A DNA stretch of 64,000 bases, taken from assembly GCA_003254905.1 (NCBI GenBank), contig QANU01020341.1, positions 46,510 to 110,509 of the forward strand. Direction: 5' to 3'. The notes beneath the pieces were generated by a model that searched no databases, was not told the DNA's origin, and worked only from the letters and a program-made list of their open reading frames with translations. The stretch's first letter is position 1, and each line of letters begins with the position of its first letter. Positions 25,901 to 44,150 of this stretch are shown in pieces. This stretch comes from Nissolia schottii. Taxonomy: Eukaryota; Streptophyta; Magnoliopsida; Fabales; Fabaceae. The translations under genes were made by a program, and so were the position numbers.

Positions 25901-27541
25901 ATGACAAAATAGATTTAATACCCTGTACCTCAAAAGATTATTTTATGATTATAAAATAGGAATATACTTTATAAAGTAAGAGTATACTTTATAATCATAT
26001 AATAATTTCTGGTAAACTATATTAATGAGTTGTTAATTGGTCCATCATTGTTTTAGATCGTAAAAAGCAAGATATTTTGAGTTTTTGATGAACACAAGTG
26101 GTTGCCGTTAAAAATAATGGAAGTGACTACATTGTGCTCGCAATTAAGCACCGATTATTGGAATCTACTCCACCATATACACGGACGTTAATTATGATCA
26201 AATTGATAATGTCACGTGAGATTGATTATATTAAGTTGGAATTAATTAGGCCCTTGCGGGTCTTGGGGGAGAGAAGAGAAGAAGAGCATTGACCAATCAA
26301 ATGAGACACTGACAGAAACCTTTTCTTTCCCAGTCGGTCTTCAAATCAATTCAATCAATGCCTTTGAATCAATTTAGTAGTACTAGTACTAGTACTAGTA
26401 GTAGCTGTGAGTGAGTGAGTGAGGAGGCTAATTATGTATGGTGCCTATGTCCCTATGCCAAAGCTCATGTTCCAACTACACCTACTTTTTCCTTCCTTCC
26501 CCATTTCTCTCCTTTTTTTTTCTCGTTACTCCCTGCCAAAATTGGATTTTGAGTTTTTATATAGAAAGTCTTTATTCGGATACCCACTCATTAAAAGTAA
26601 TTGGCTCCTGTGGATATTTCATTCATCTACTTTTTACTATCATTTTAAGCAAAAAAAAAAAATATAATTTAAAAAATTATTTAAATTAACGTTAAGATGT
26701 AGAATATTAAACTTGAGTAATAAATGTTATAATTATTAAGTGTTATAAATAATATGATAAGTAATAAGAATATAAGTGTAAAAAATATATTTAATACTTC
26801 TTTAATGTAATTAAATGATAATTAATTTTGAACAAATTTTTATTTAAAAAACAACAACAAAAAATTAGACGAATGGAATATAACGTTAATTTGATTGGGG
26901 CTGACGTGTATAATCCAAAATGTAGGGATATTCGTATAATTTTACTAAATTTTAAGAGGTTAACGTAATTTATTTAAAATCTCATAATCATTAATATTAT
27001 CAAAAAAAATTGGTTAATATTATCAAGAGGCTAATATTATCACCTTTGAATTTTGTTAAAATTGCATTTCACTTTAAATTATGTGTGCAATTGCATTCGT
27101 CTTAATTTTTTATCACGATTTCATCTAATATATGTTTTACTCACAAAAGTTTGTGGAAAAATTAGTAAAATCAAGGACACTAACAAAATATTGTTCTTTT
27201 GTTTCATCATTTTGTGAAGAAAATAGTGAATATAAAAAATAAAAATAAAAATAAAATACAAGATGTTTTTGTTCCCGTTATTTTCATTAACCTAACAGAA
27301 AATACAGGAAAAAGAAATGAAACAAAAACTTAATTAATCGTTAATAATCAATCGTAAAAAAATTGAGGATAGAGTATAATTTTACACAAAGTTTATGATA
27401 AAGTGTAATTTTGACAAATCTACCCAAAAATAAAATTACTAAAAAAAAAATATTCCACAAGTCAAACACACTCCTAATCAGTTTCTATATAAAATCTAAC
27501 ATGAAAAGTAATAATTGAAGAATGGTATATGACATTAACTG
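22965..27541. other. GH81 3' flank and AT-rich intergenic region
   Basis: The GH81 3' UTR begins after 22964 and includes a short TTA run near 23032-23044. Nothing further downstream is recognised as a gene. Small tracts of (TAGTAC)n and (GTGA)n occur at about 26377-26422. Open frames in this stretch are short and unrecognised. Confidence 0.5.
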
Positions 27542-27598
<57 letters not shown>

Positions 27599-27599
27599 T
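27542..27599. repeat. (ATT)n microsatellite
   Basis: About 19 nearly perfect ATT units in a row. Such tracts are common and often length-variable in legume genomes. Confidence 0.95.
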
Positions 27600-30199
27600 A
27601 AAAAATCCTTTATAGAAGTATGGCAGATAATAAAAAGCTAGTGGATTTGTAAGTTGCAACCGCAAGTGTGAATCACAATTGCAACCTGCATGTAGGGCAA
27701 CTTGGGCAACAATGGTCCTAAAGAGCCATCATCATGTTCATCATCATCCCTAGCTAGTGGCCACACAACATATATAACACACCACTCTATTTTCAGAATC
27801 AATTTGCATTTCCCATCCCTACACCTCGCGTGCACGTAAAGGGAACTATTGAAAATGGATCCTTCTTTTTTTTTCTTTCTTTTATTTACTTTTTGCCAAA
27901 AGATAAGAAATAGGACAATATATCTCTGTTTGTTAGGAATAATATTCTTTAATTTCGCAAAAGTGGGAATAAAAATCCTTTTAGTTTGTTGAATCCTATT
28001 GTGTAAGTTTGTTACAAAAGGAAACATGTGAAGTGTGCACGGTCCTATTCTGATCTATATTCCTCGGATTTGAAGGTAGATTAATTTGCAGGACTAAAGG
28101 GGAAAAATTTGAAGAATGAGTAAAATTGAAGGTGTTAGCAAGAACAATCTTAGATGAAATATAGATCAGATTAGAGCTTTATTGAAATATCTTGGATGAA
28201 ATTGAAAAATATAGCAAAATTAAAATCTAGTGAAAGCATTAGAGGCAAAGGGCGAAAATGTCTCATTAATCTTTTACATTTTCAAACTACTTTCATTAGT
28301 CCTTCACATTTTAAAGTGTTGTCATGTCAATCCTCATCTTTTGTCTAATTTTTTTTGAGATGAAGAACTAATTGTAGCACTTTTTTTTTTAAAAAAGAGA
28401 TTAGTGAAACATTTTTTTTTATTGAGAACTAAGTAATACAATCATTAAAAAATTAGTGCACCACTATAAAAGTCTTTGTTGAGACTTATATAGCAATGCT
28501 CTGATCTTAAACATTAGAAAAGAATGATATATAAGCTACCTATCATCCAATCAACTTTTCTTATTACATGTCTTTGCATTCCGAGTATTGATGACTTGAA
28601 TCGCCCAATAATAACCCATCTCGAAGCTTCATTAACTAAGCATGAGTTACAAAAAATTGACCTAATGCACTTTTTAGATCAAGTTTGAATATGTTTTGAG
28701 TTCACTCAACTTGACAAATAGTCAAATTGCTATTAGATTATAAAGAACCACCCTCCTCCACATTTTCCTTCTCCCTGTGCCCCCTCCTCTACCTCTACTA
28801 AGCAATATGGTGTTCTGCTACCTTCAAATTGAAGCATAATTAAAACAAACCTATGCTCACAACACCACCAATATCAATTAATGTGTGAGTGTGTTTATTT
28901 TCCCTTTTAACTTCACATATTTTAAGCATAATCTTTGATTTGATATTGCACGATGTTAGAAAAACACATAAATTTACTTCTGGTTTGGTTTAGGGATGGA
29001 CAAGTGGGGGGCACGACGTGGAGGGTTGGTTGGTGCTCGGATGCCGCCTTCGCCACTGAATACAAGACGCTCCTCCGTTGTAATGAAATCAACGGGGTTT
29101 CATGGTGGTGGACGGTGGCTTGAGGTGGAGTTGCTTCCTTCCTACGGGTTGAATAGAGCTTGGGAAGAAAGAAAAATTGACTTTAACATTAGGGGTAAAC
29201 TTGTCTTCTTACAAAATATGAAAGGTAGAAGAAACTTTTAACCTTTTTCATCCAAGTTCCACAATAATAAGATTGTTTATTTTTAGCCACTCGATTCAAA
29301 TTAGACTACAATCAATGGTAAAAAATGTGGGCATATGATACACACCCAGGATGCACATTAAAAGTGTCTTTTATAGGTTCACGTTGGAAGCATTACCTTA
29401 ACTCTGGGAGATTAAATTCAATTTACACCATTTTTAATTGAAATAAATTATTATATCATCAAATCACTGTGTAATTTTCCTCCCCAATTTAAAGTGTGTG
29501 GGGGTGGGGCTGGGTTTGTTTGATGAAATTGGTAAAATGAGAAGTCACTTTTCATTTCAGAAAAATTGTAAATGACATCACGTTCTTTTACATCAACTCT
29601 GCTCTCTGATCATACAGGTTATAGGCAGAACAGTGTAAAGGCATTTAAAAACTGACCCTTTTTTTCTGAACCTCTTGCTGCTGCATGCCCTTCATCAATT
29701 TCACTTTCCCCACTTATCTTTTTTAATTTTTTTTATTTCTTCAATGTATCCAATGCCAGATATTTGGGCTACCAAATCTTTCCATCCACGTCTGCAATGA
29801 CGACTATAATAAGTTTTTTTTATTTAAGTACATGAATAATAAAACAAAAATGTTACATATACACCCAATTTCATACATTCATACATACACCATTAATAAT
29901 GCACAAACTTTATTCTCACGAGTGCACAAACACTATAAACTTGTATATGATACTCTCAACTATACTTAATTAAGTGCACAAACATTACATGAGTTAAAAC
30001 ACAAACTTTATGTATATAAGTACAAGATGTATGTATGGTGTATGATTTTTAGTGTACATGTAGCAGAACTCATAATAAAAATAGGTTGTTGGAGTTTAAA
30101 AATATTTGATAGAATACATAATAAATATAATATTAATTTATTTTTATTACTTTTGTCTAGAATAATGTATTAAATTTGTATTTAAGTAAGATTTTTTTA
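27600..30199. other. Intergenic region with no supported gene
   Basis: A 129-codon frame on the - strand (27638-28027) and an 81-codon frame on the + strand (28996-29241) are open, but neither shows a recognisable domain; the second starts with a real ATG and is basic. The segment at about 29855-30065 carries GCACAAAC and ACAAACTTTAT phrases that recur, inverted, in the minisatellite at 41.3-41.9 kb. Confidence 0.45.
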
Positions 30200-30480
30200 A
30201 AGGATTAGACGCTAGTTTAATTCTTAAAAATTGTATCGGTATCTTAAGTGATCTTTAAAAATATAAAGTGTTAACTTAATTTTTTAGAATGTTAACATAG
30301 TTCTTAAAATTTTAAAACTTTTCCATTAATTCTTGAAATTTCAAAAATTTACAAAAAAAATTTAACAAAGATAATATTTTAAAATTTTAAAAATTAAAAT
30401 AACACTTTATTTTTTTAATAATTACTTAAAGCACCGACATATTTTAAAAAATTAAGTTCTCCCTTAAACATTTTTTCAAT
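30200..30480. mobile_element. Fold-back MITE (about 280 bp)
   Basis: The left arm has AGTTTAATTCTTAAAAATTG, then TCGGTATCTTAAGTGATC and ATAAAGTGTTAA. The right arm carries the reverse complements: AACACTTTAT, AATTACTTAAAGCACCGACA and TTTTAAAAAATTAAGTT. There is no ORF. The arms have diverged, so the insertion is not recent. Confidence 0.6.
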
Positions 30481-31106
30481 AATTGGAGGGCTCCAAAATT
30501 ATGAAGCCAAAAACACTCTAATTATTAAGTTTGTACTACTATTTCTACACACCACAATATGACAAAAAGAATCATAAATTGTTCAATTATGGATATTGTA
30601 CAAGACAAATTAGATATTTTTTCTAACTTTATCTAAACAAAAACAAAAACCCAGATTGAAGCAAAGTAGTAGAAGAGGAGTAGATAAAGCCAATTGAAAA
30701 AAACAAATGAGACAGTCAAAGTTCTCGGGAGCTTAATTAATGGAGGATCAAAGGGGACTGACTGCTTCGTGTGCATGCGAAGACCATGTGAGGCCAGTTA
30801 AGTAAGAAAGAAATCCAGTCAAAATCAATCCTTGTTTGAATTTGTTGCCATTTAATACGAGCACCTCCTTTTATGTTCTACTAGTAGGAGTATTAATTAT
30901 GGCTGGCAATTATACTCCATATAACTTTTCATAAAACAAAATTTTCGGCCTCTCCTGTTGTTACATAGATCCATTACGACACACTACTAACATGAATGAA
31001 GATATATTATGCATTGTTACCGTAATCATTCGCTGTTTTATTTATTCTCTTATATAAATAAAATGTTAAAGTACTTTTTAAAGGTTTCTTTTTTTTGTTA
31101 GTTTTT

Positions 31107-31480
31107 TTTGTCAATAAACTCATTGGACGGAGAGATTAACGAGTATAACGGTGAAAAAAGTTTGAGATCAATAGGGTACTAAGTATTATATTAGGGATCA
31201 AATAGAGAGACAAAACATCATTTTTTTTAGTGGGAGAGGGGACTCATTGTTGATTAGGGCATATAAAAAGTGATTAGTAGTAGAAAAGAGAGAGTGGTCA
31301 AACAAAAATTTAATAGTCAATTCACAATTCGTCACTAAACTCATGGACAGAAGGATTAATGAGGACAATGACAAAAAATATTGAAAAAACTATTTTAACA
31401 TTTTATTTATATTATGAAAAAAAATGACTCCAAATAAAAATTTAAGGGACAAAACAAGATATTCTCCCATATAAATTAAT
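31107..31480. repeat. Diverged direct duplication
   Basis: GTCAATAAACTCATTGGACG near 31110 recurs as GTCACTAAACTCATGGACAG near 31331, each followed by a GATTAA and a GAG(T/G)A(T/C)AA block and, further on, a GGGA(T)CAAA(A/T) phrase. The two units are about 220 bp apart and partly degraded. Origin unknown; possibly the remains of a repeat element. Confidence 0.45.
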
Positions 31481-31766
31481 AGAATACTACTTAAATAAGT
31501 GTTGGTTCAATCTTTTCCCCCTAGCTACAAGATACAGGTAACACGATTTGAATTTAGATTTGTTTTATTGGAGTATTAAAGTTCTTCCCTAACTTCAACT
31601 AGGCTCAACCCGTTGACCAAACATAAATCGGATATGCTGTAAATATTATTTTGACCATTTTTTTTACCAACATGAGATTCTAATAAATATGACTCACTTT
31701 AATATAAATACGGCTAAATGTGATATATTAAAATTGCATTTATGCTTGTAAATTCCTTTTTATTTA

Positions 31767-32106
31767 GTTAAATAAATTTTTAATCTTTAATAAATTTAAA
31801 ATTTTATTTTTTTGTCCTCATTAATCTTTTTAGGATGTTGTTTTAGTTTTAAACAAATTGATTTTCATCAGCGCCATCCATTTGGTCTATTAATTGTCAA
31901 TGTGACAATTAACTTAATCACGCTAATATGTCCACGTGAATGAGTTGTGTTGATATGGTTAAGTTAATTGTTAAGTCAATCATTTACTGGCTAAATAGAT
32001 GGCAAGGATAAAAAACTTCTTTTTTCAATGACAAAATCTTAAAAAAAATTATTCAAGTCAAAAAAATATAATTTAAAAATTATTAAAAACCAAAAACATA
32101 TTTAAC
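31767..32106. mobile_element. Fold-back MITE (about 340 bp) upstream of the SCPL gene
   Basis: Left end GTTAAATAAATTTTTAATC and right end, in reverse complement, GTTAAATATGTTTTTGG. Inner arms pair CCATTTGGTCTATTAATTG with its diverged complement near 31975-32000. The terminal sequence resembles that of the element at 8255-8503 (GTTAATTATGTTTTTAATC), which suggests the same family. Confidence 0.6.
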
Positions 32107-32832
32107 TTCTTTTCTTTACATTATTTAATTTGAAAAAAAAGTAAAAGTGATAAATTTTTATTGAAAAATTAAAACACATAAATTTTCATTGATTAGGTAC
32201 TTTTTTCTCTTAAAAAAACAAGTATTTTTCCTACTATATTGTTTTTGGAATTTTAATAAAGCATCTTTCTACTTTATCGAGTTGTTTGTTGTTAGGTGGT
32301 TTGAAGGTCACCAAAAAAATTTCAATGATATTATTAGTATTAGAAACTTTTTTAATTACAATTTAGAGAACTTTAAAATGTTGCACTTTCACTTTATTAA
32401 TCAATAATTAATTAAGATACTAGTTAACAAACTCTTTTATTTTAGGAAAATGCTAATTGGCCAGAATTATTATGAGAAATATTGCTAGAATTTTTAAAAA
32501 AAATTCAAACAAGGGTTGGATAAGTAAATAAAATAAAAGTCATTCATTGATCTAAGATATATTTTTAGATAGACACGCGTCTAAGAATTTTCTGTTAGGC
32601 ACACACACAAAAAGTTAGTAGGTCTTATATATATGTAAACACATATTAATAATATTTGTGAGAATTACATTTTTTGTGCATATACCTAAAAAATTATTAA
32701 ATACATGTCTATCTTAAAATATCTCTTAATTTAATAGTTAAAAATTATGCCACCTAATTTTAACAAAATTTATAAAAAAAATTTGCCAAGCTAATATTTT
32801 TTTTCTAATTTATATCAACACTCTTTGGATAC

Positions 32833-32839
32833 TATATAA
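32833..32839 (+). promoter_or_regulatory. TATA box of the SCPL gene
   Basis: TATATAA, about 330 bp before the start codon at 33167. It is followed by a CT-rich leader (CTCTCTCTC near 32960) and a GA run (33068-33081), both typical of plant 5' UTRs. The transcription start itself is not visible. Confidence 0.45.
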
Positions 32840-33166
32840 GCCAAAATAGGGTCAAATTGAAATGAATTGATTTTGGTCTCTTGCCTGTGGAAGTGACTCA
32901 AATTGTTTATGACACTCATAACTCCCCCTCTTATCCGTCCCCTAGCTAGTCTTTGATCACTCTCTCTCTCTCGTTTTCTCTCTCCTATTTAATCCTTCAT
33001 AGAGGACACACACAAGCCTACCTTCCCCCCTATCATTCTCCTCATAGACAACTAGCAATTTACTTAAGTGAGAGAGAGAGAGTCATTTTCTTATTTTTTC
33101 TCTCATCTTTCCCTTCTCCTTTTCTTCATTCTCATTAAGGCCACACCAACAACAACAACTCATCAT

Positions 33167-38538
<5,372 letters not shown>

Positions 38539-39384
38539 GTGAGTGCAAAAAATTGTTCTTTGTTCTTCCATGTATGCACGTTGTAATAATTTGTTTTATA
38601 TCACGAACTTCATTGATATTAGCTATCTTGTGTTAACAGAAGAGCTACTCTGAGTCTCCAATGGGCTATTAAGATATATAATTTAACAAAATTTGTTAGA
38701 ATCAATTATCTTTATAGGAATAGCTAGCTATATTATCTGCATGTTTAGTTTTAAGAATTAATTCTGAGTCGCACCATTTTTTAATCATGCTAATGGAGAA
38801 TCTCATTTTTTTTGGGACCAAAATCAAATATTGGGACAAAATAATTCATCAAAACTTAAAAGTCTCTAGACATGTGATGACTTAGTCTCTCAGTGCTCAA
38901 AATATAGTAACATTTTGGTCGCTAAATCGTGCAAATTTGGGGACTACTATGAGAATTTTACTAGCTTATGATTTTTGAAGAATAAAATAACCTGATTATG
39001 ATGTTTTTCAGAATTTTTTAAAAAACGTTGGATTTTTTTTTGAAACAGAGACAGAAAGTCTCGATTTTATGAAATTGGAACAAAAGGTACCGCTTTCATA
39101 TTATTTTATTATTAAATTTATGAAATCGATAATAACTTTACTAATTTGTGATTGAGCCAACTAAGAGGGCTTATTGAATGTTTAGAAACTATGTATAATT
39201 ATGTGTCGTGTCTTATATTTTAAAGAGTTAAATTTTTATTCACTTTTATTCACTTACATTTTTATCCTATTAACCGATTAAATATTGTCACGTTAATATA
39301 AATAGTTGACTTTCTCTCTCATTCCTTCAAAAGTTATATATATTAAAAGATTTAATTGAATGACAATATAAAAAACTTTATATA

Positions 39385-39871
39385 NNNNNNNNNNNNNNNN
39401 NNNNNNNNNNNNNNNNNNNNNNNNNNNNNNNNNNNNNNNNNNNNNNNNNNNNNNNNNNNNNNNNNNNNNNNNNNNNNNNNNNNNNNNNNNNNNNNNNNNN
39501 NNNNNNNNNNNNNNNNNNNNNNNNNNNNNNNNNNNNNNNNNNNNNNNNNNNNNNNNNNNNNNNNNNNNNNNNNNNNNNNNNNNNNNNNNNNNNNNNNNNN
39601 NNNNNNNNNNNNNNNNNNNNNNNNNNNNNNNNNNNNNNNNNNNNNNNNNNNNNNNNNNNNNNNNNNNNNNNNNNNNNNNNNNNNNNNNNNNNNNNNNNNN
39701 NNNNNNNNNNNNNNNNNNNNNNNNNNNNNNNNNNNNNNNNNNNNNNNNNNNNNNNNNNNNNNNNNNNNNNNNNNNNNNNNNNNNNNNNNNNNNNNNNNNN
39801 NNNNNNNNNNNNNNNNNNNNNNNNNNNNNNNNNNNNNNNNNNNNNNNNNNNNNNNNNNNNNNNNNNNNNNN
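39385..39871. other. Assembly gap (run of N)
   Basis: 487 undetermined bases. The left flank ends in TATA and the right flank starts with (TA)n, so at least part of the missing sequence is probably a TA microsatellite. The gap lies 850 bp after the last visible SCPL exon and could also hold that gene's terminal exon. Confidence 0.98.
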
Positions 39872-40564
39872 TATATATATATATATATATCGTAAGTAGT
39901 AATTGACGTATACTCTTATTAAGTTTATAATATGAAAGTGACTGCACTAATTAGCCCTTCAAGTTTTTAATTAAAGGCACCCACATTGTTGCCTTTACCA
40001 AAAAACAAAGTCCCTGATTGAGTTTTAGATGTTTCAATTTATTTTTAAATATTTTAAATGTTATCTTTGCTAGCTATCAACATTATAGGCGGAAGGAGAG
40101 AATAACATTTAAAATATTTAAGGACTATTTAAAAGCTTTTTTATTTGTTAAGAGACTAATTATAGACAATAGTACAAAATTTAAGGAGGCAGTCCCCGTA
40201 TGAAAGAATATGCCCTTGATGATCCTCAGAATGATAGGTTAGCACATGTGCATATAGACAAACATGTAATCGTGTGTATTCAATTTTGGGTCCTTATTTT
40301 TAATTGGCAACTCATAATGCAATATAGAGAGAGGTCTCGACTTGGCCCACCAAAGACGATAATTAGAAAAAGACCGAAACCCATTTTTGTCCCACTCTAA
40401 TATGTGATGAGGTATTTGAATGTCCAACATTAGTTCATCATTACCGTGTAAAATGGAGGACATGTTAAGCTTTTAGTTAACTTACCGTTCTCTGATTTTA
40501 AAAAAATGCACATGTAATCAATTAAATTGTTGAATTGCTTTTATTAACTTCATTTTAGAATCGT

Positions 40565-40603
<39 letters not shown>

Positions 40604-41340
40604 CTATAAAACATTACCTAATTTTCTAATTTGCATCAACACTATCAGACAGGAAATTCTATTGTTGGGAAAATCATTCTCTAGTAAAGGTAGACTCGAC
40701 AAAACTAACTCAAAAACTTAACAGGTCACGTGTACATTTTCATCATGATTGGAATCGTCAAATTAAATGAGACTCAAACATGTATCACAATTTGTATGGT
40801 GAGAACATATGTTGGACTTTTTAAGTATTAAGGGGTTACTTTGCCCCCCCTTTCAAAATTGGAGAGATGAAAAATGGAGTTTCTGTCTTAGAAAATGGAG
40901 TTGTTTAACTTTATTAGTGAATAAAAAAAATAGAAATGATTCGTGTATATCCGATTTGTATTCACCTTTTCATACATCCTCTAATTATACGTAATTAATG
41001 ATTAAGATACGTATTTTTTATGGTTTCTAAAATTATAAATAACACATCCTAAATCCCAAACTCGTTTCCGTCATTATTTTCCATCATTGTCATCCTCTTC
41101 TTCCTTTCATCCTCGTTGTATCACTTTTATCCTCGTCATCCTCTCATCCTTTCATCATTGTAATCCTTCTCATCTTAATCCTCCTATCATGTGAAAAATG
41201 ATTAAAATGAAATTAAGATGATAAAATGTTGGTTTTCTTTTAAAATGGATGAGGTCTACCTTTAACAATGGTAATTTACTTGTTACAGATGCTTTAATGG
41301 ACAATTACTTGTGAAATGTGATACTTGTGAACATAAGCGT
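39872..41340. other. Intergenic region right of the gap
   Basis: No gene is supported. A TA microsatellite lies at about 40568-40602. The CT-rich CATCCTC repeats near 41080-41180 are low-complexity. I searched by eye for an SCPL-like terminal exon (VGGW, GHEVP) here and saw none. Confidence 0.5.
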
Positions 41341-41345
41341 GTAAT

Positions 41346-41857
41346 GTTTATGCATTCTACTACATAAAGTTTGTGCACAGATGCTTATAAAGTTTTTGTA
41401 TCAAAGAGTCTAACGAATTCTGGAATGTATAGCGAGTAATATTTATGCATTCTACTACATAAAGTTTGTGCACAAACGCTTATAAAGTTTGTGCATCAAA
41501 GAGTCTAACAAATTCTGGAATGAATAGTCCATATAAAGGTTTGTGAACATAAACGAATAATGTTTGTGCATTCTACTACATAAAGTTTGTGCACAAATGC
41601 TTATAAAGTTTGTACATCAAAGAGTCTAATGAATTCTGGAATATATGGTCCATGTAAATGTTTGTTAACATAAGCGAGTAATGTTTGTGCATTCTACTAC
41701 GTAAAGTTTGTGCACAAATACTTATAAAGTTGGTGCATCCAAGAGTCTAATGAATTTTGGAATATATGATCCATGTAAAGGTTTGTTAACATAAGCGAGT
41801 AATATTTGTGCATTCTACTACATAAAGTTTGTGCACAAATACTTATAAAGTTTGTGG
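41346..41857. repeat. 121-bp tandem minisatellite, about five units
   Basis: Units start at 41346, 41441, 41562, 41683 and 41804 with TTTGTGCATTCTACTACATA-like sequence. The period is 121 bp for units 2-4; unit 1 is 95 bp, lacking about 26 bp of the GTCCATGTAAAGGTTTGT section, and unit 5 is cut short. Within a unit the phrase TAAAGTTTGTGCA recurs. Related phrases occur in inverted orientation at about 29895-30010, so the core belongs to a dispersed family. Confidence 0.85.
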
Positions 41858-44150
41858 ACGCGAATGAAAACTGAGAAATGCGAATCATGTGTGCACGCAC
41901 GTTTAAGTGCGGAGTGGGGATCCATGTGTGAGTGGCTATTCGTAGTGGGCCCAAACGTATTTAATATGAAGTGGATGTATGGGAGATAAAAATATGGTGT
42001 ACATGTAGCCCTACTGCAAAAAAAGTGTTAACCTGATCCAACCTACTTGAGCTACTGAATTAATCAGAGTAAGTAAAAAAACCCTAAAATGAAAATAAAT
42101 TAATTACTATCTTTTATCATGGTCACATCTCATAAAAAGAGACCTAATCCTAAACCAAGCACTGAGTGATCTGAGATCTCAAACTCAAATATGAAAAAAC
42201 ACAACACAATAGTGTCTCCCCCATATAACCTAACAAGAAATCATCCCTAGAGAGAACTAAACTGGCACGAGACTCGTGACGGTGGAGGGCAAGCAACAGA
42301 GGGGACACATCGACGACTAAGGGTAAAACGAGGTGAAGGTGGTGGGAATGGGCGGCAAGGCAACTGCAGAAAAAGGAATGGAAGGGGTGAGACTTTGGTT
42401 TAGGGTTCTTTGTTTTAATTTGAAAGTGTTTAAAGTGATTTAGGGTTGTAGATTTTGTATGAGACATAATGTTAACAACTAACGTATTGATTTAGTGAGC
42501 TTAGCCGGATTGGCTCACCAATTATGACCGATATTGACAACTCATCCGAGTAGAGAGTATATGAACAAAATAATCATTTTCCCGATATTGTGGGATCCTT
42601 CCCCCCCTAAGGTTTGAATAATTTCTCTCGTGGATTGATCAATTCGTATGCGTTTTCACTAAATTAATTATTAGCATACAACTAATTATGGTTGGTGTTA
42701 GGCAAGTAAACGTACAATATAGTGCCACACTACGTTTGTCACAAGGGATTAGGAGGACTACTTGATCTTTTTTTTTAGTAGTAGCTTGATTATAAGGAAT
42801 ATATACAACATAAAATATATAAGCTAAAACTATAGTTGGATCATCTTTCGAATTCTACTATGTATTGTAAGGAAAATGTCTCATTCTCAAGGATCTAGAA
42901 CGGCGGCGTATTGATGTGCTTTCAAAGTTATTGACTTATTGTTTGTTATTTATTTTATTTTTATTTTTTTATGACGTGAAGTTTGTATTAATAAAGTATA
43001 AATGAGTGAACCAACATGAGATTAATCAAAGTCGCAAATACCTTGACTTCTTAACTAAATGTCTCAGATTTGAGTTCTAGGGATGAAAAAAATTATTGTT
43101 AAGAGACCTTTGCCTCAGTCAAGGGACCAGGATGCTAGTTATTCAATCTGGAAAAAAAAAAAAGTTAATGAGTGATTGCACATTAATTATAACAATCATA
43201 TATACGAACCCTAACATTAGATGATGCACAAGTCCTACAATCAAAGACACTACAATCATGCACATCGACCCTAACTACTTAGCATTGTGATTTTTAACTA
43301 AATGATGTGGAGCAGTTTGCAGGAGATCTTACCTGTTTATTCTCTTTTAACTTATTAGATTGCACAGGACATTATCCTCAACTAAACTATACTGCAAACG
43401 GACTTCTTGTTATGTCATATGTCCTTTGTTGAACTTATTTTCATATTTGGTTCTCCATTCGACTCAATCCCTTATTATGCGAATATGGCCCAAGATAGAC
43501 TATGTTTGACCGAACCAAACCACACTGATTAACTTTTTAACCAAGCTAATTTTTTAAGCCCTAACTAGTTTGGAGATGACCCAGCTAATGATCGGACCAA
43601 ATCGGGTCAACTTGCCGACTTTGATACCACTTTTAAGAATTTGTACACTATATAAAATAAAGTCATACATTTTCTAAGTAAAAAATAACATTGTACATAT
43701 ATTTTATGGTACATGTTTTAAAGGAAATTATATTAATATAAAAATAACATTATGTTATGTGCTAGTTGGAGTAAAAAAATTTATAATTTATCACTAATCA
43801 TTTAAAAAAGTATACAATTTAGATAATTATTTGACTTCGGCCCAGGCCAGGTCAGCCTAGGGTATGGCTTGAACCTAGCCCGAAAACTACGTCGGCCAAA
43901 TTTTATAATCTAAATTTAGATTAAAAAAAAATAAGTTTTAGGTCAAGTCAGGTGATTGGATCAAGTCCTAAACACTCCAAATTAATTTTATGGAAATTTC
44001 TCCTTCAATTTTTATTTTGCATGGGCCACCTAAAATTATTTAAGCTATAATACCATACCATGCATGTTAAAATTGAATGAGTTTAATTCAATTTCAAAAG
44101 CTAACTTAAATGAGACAGAGGATGTCAAAACACCTGCAATTGGCATGATC
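41858..44150. other. Intergenic region with no supported gene
   Basis: GC-richer patches at about 41880-41950 and 42240-42400 are noncoding on the + strand; a 105-codon - strand frame (42150-42467) looks low-complexity and is not recognised. GTGTACATGTAGC near 41998 also occurs near 30050. Nothing else is assignable. Confidence 0.45.

Noticed and set aside
27638-28027. 129-codon - strand frame
   Set aside because: No recognisable domain, biased Lys/Ile content and AT-rich context; it is likely a chance frame.
28996-29241. 81-codon + strand frame starting MDKWGARRGG
   Set aside because: It has an ATG but no known domain or gene-like surroundings; similar sequence may be part of a repeat, which a genome search could decide.
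39356-39947. Long open frames across the gap
   Set aside because: They consist almost wholly of undetermined bases, so they carry no evidence of coding.
41050-41180. Repeated CATCCTC/CATCATT words, possible array
   Set aside because: Simple low-complexity pyrimidine sequence with irregular spacing; not a CRISPR-like or ordered tandem repeat.
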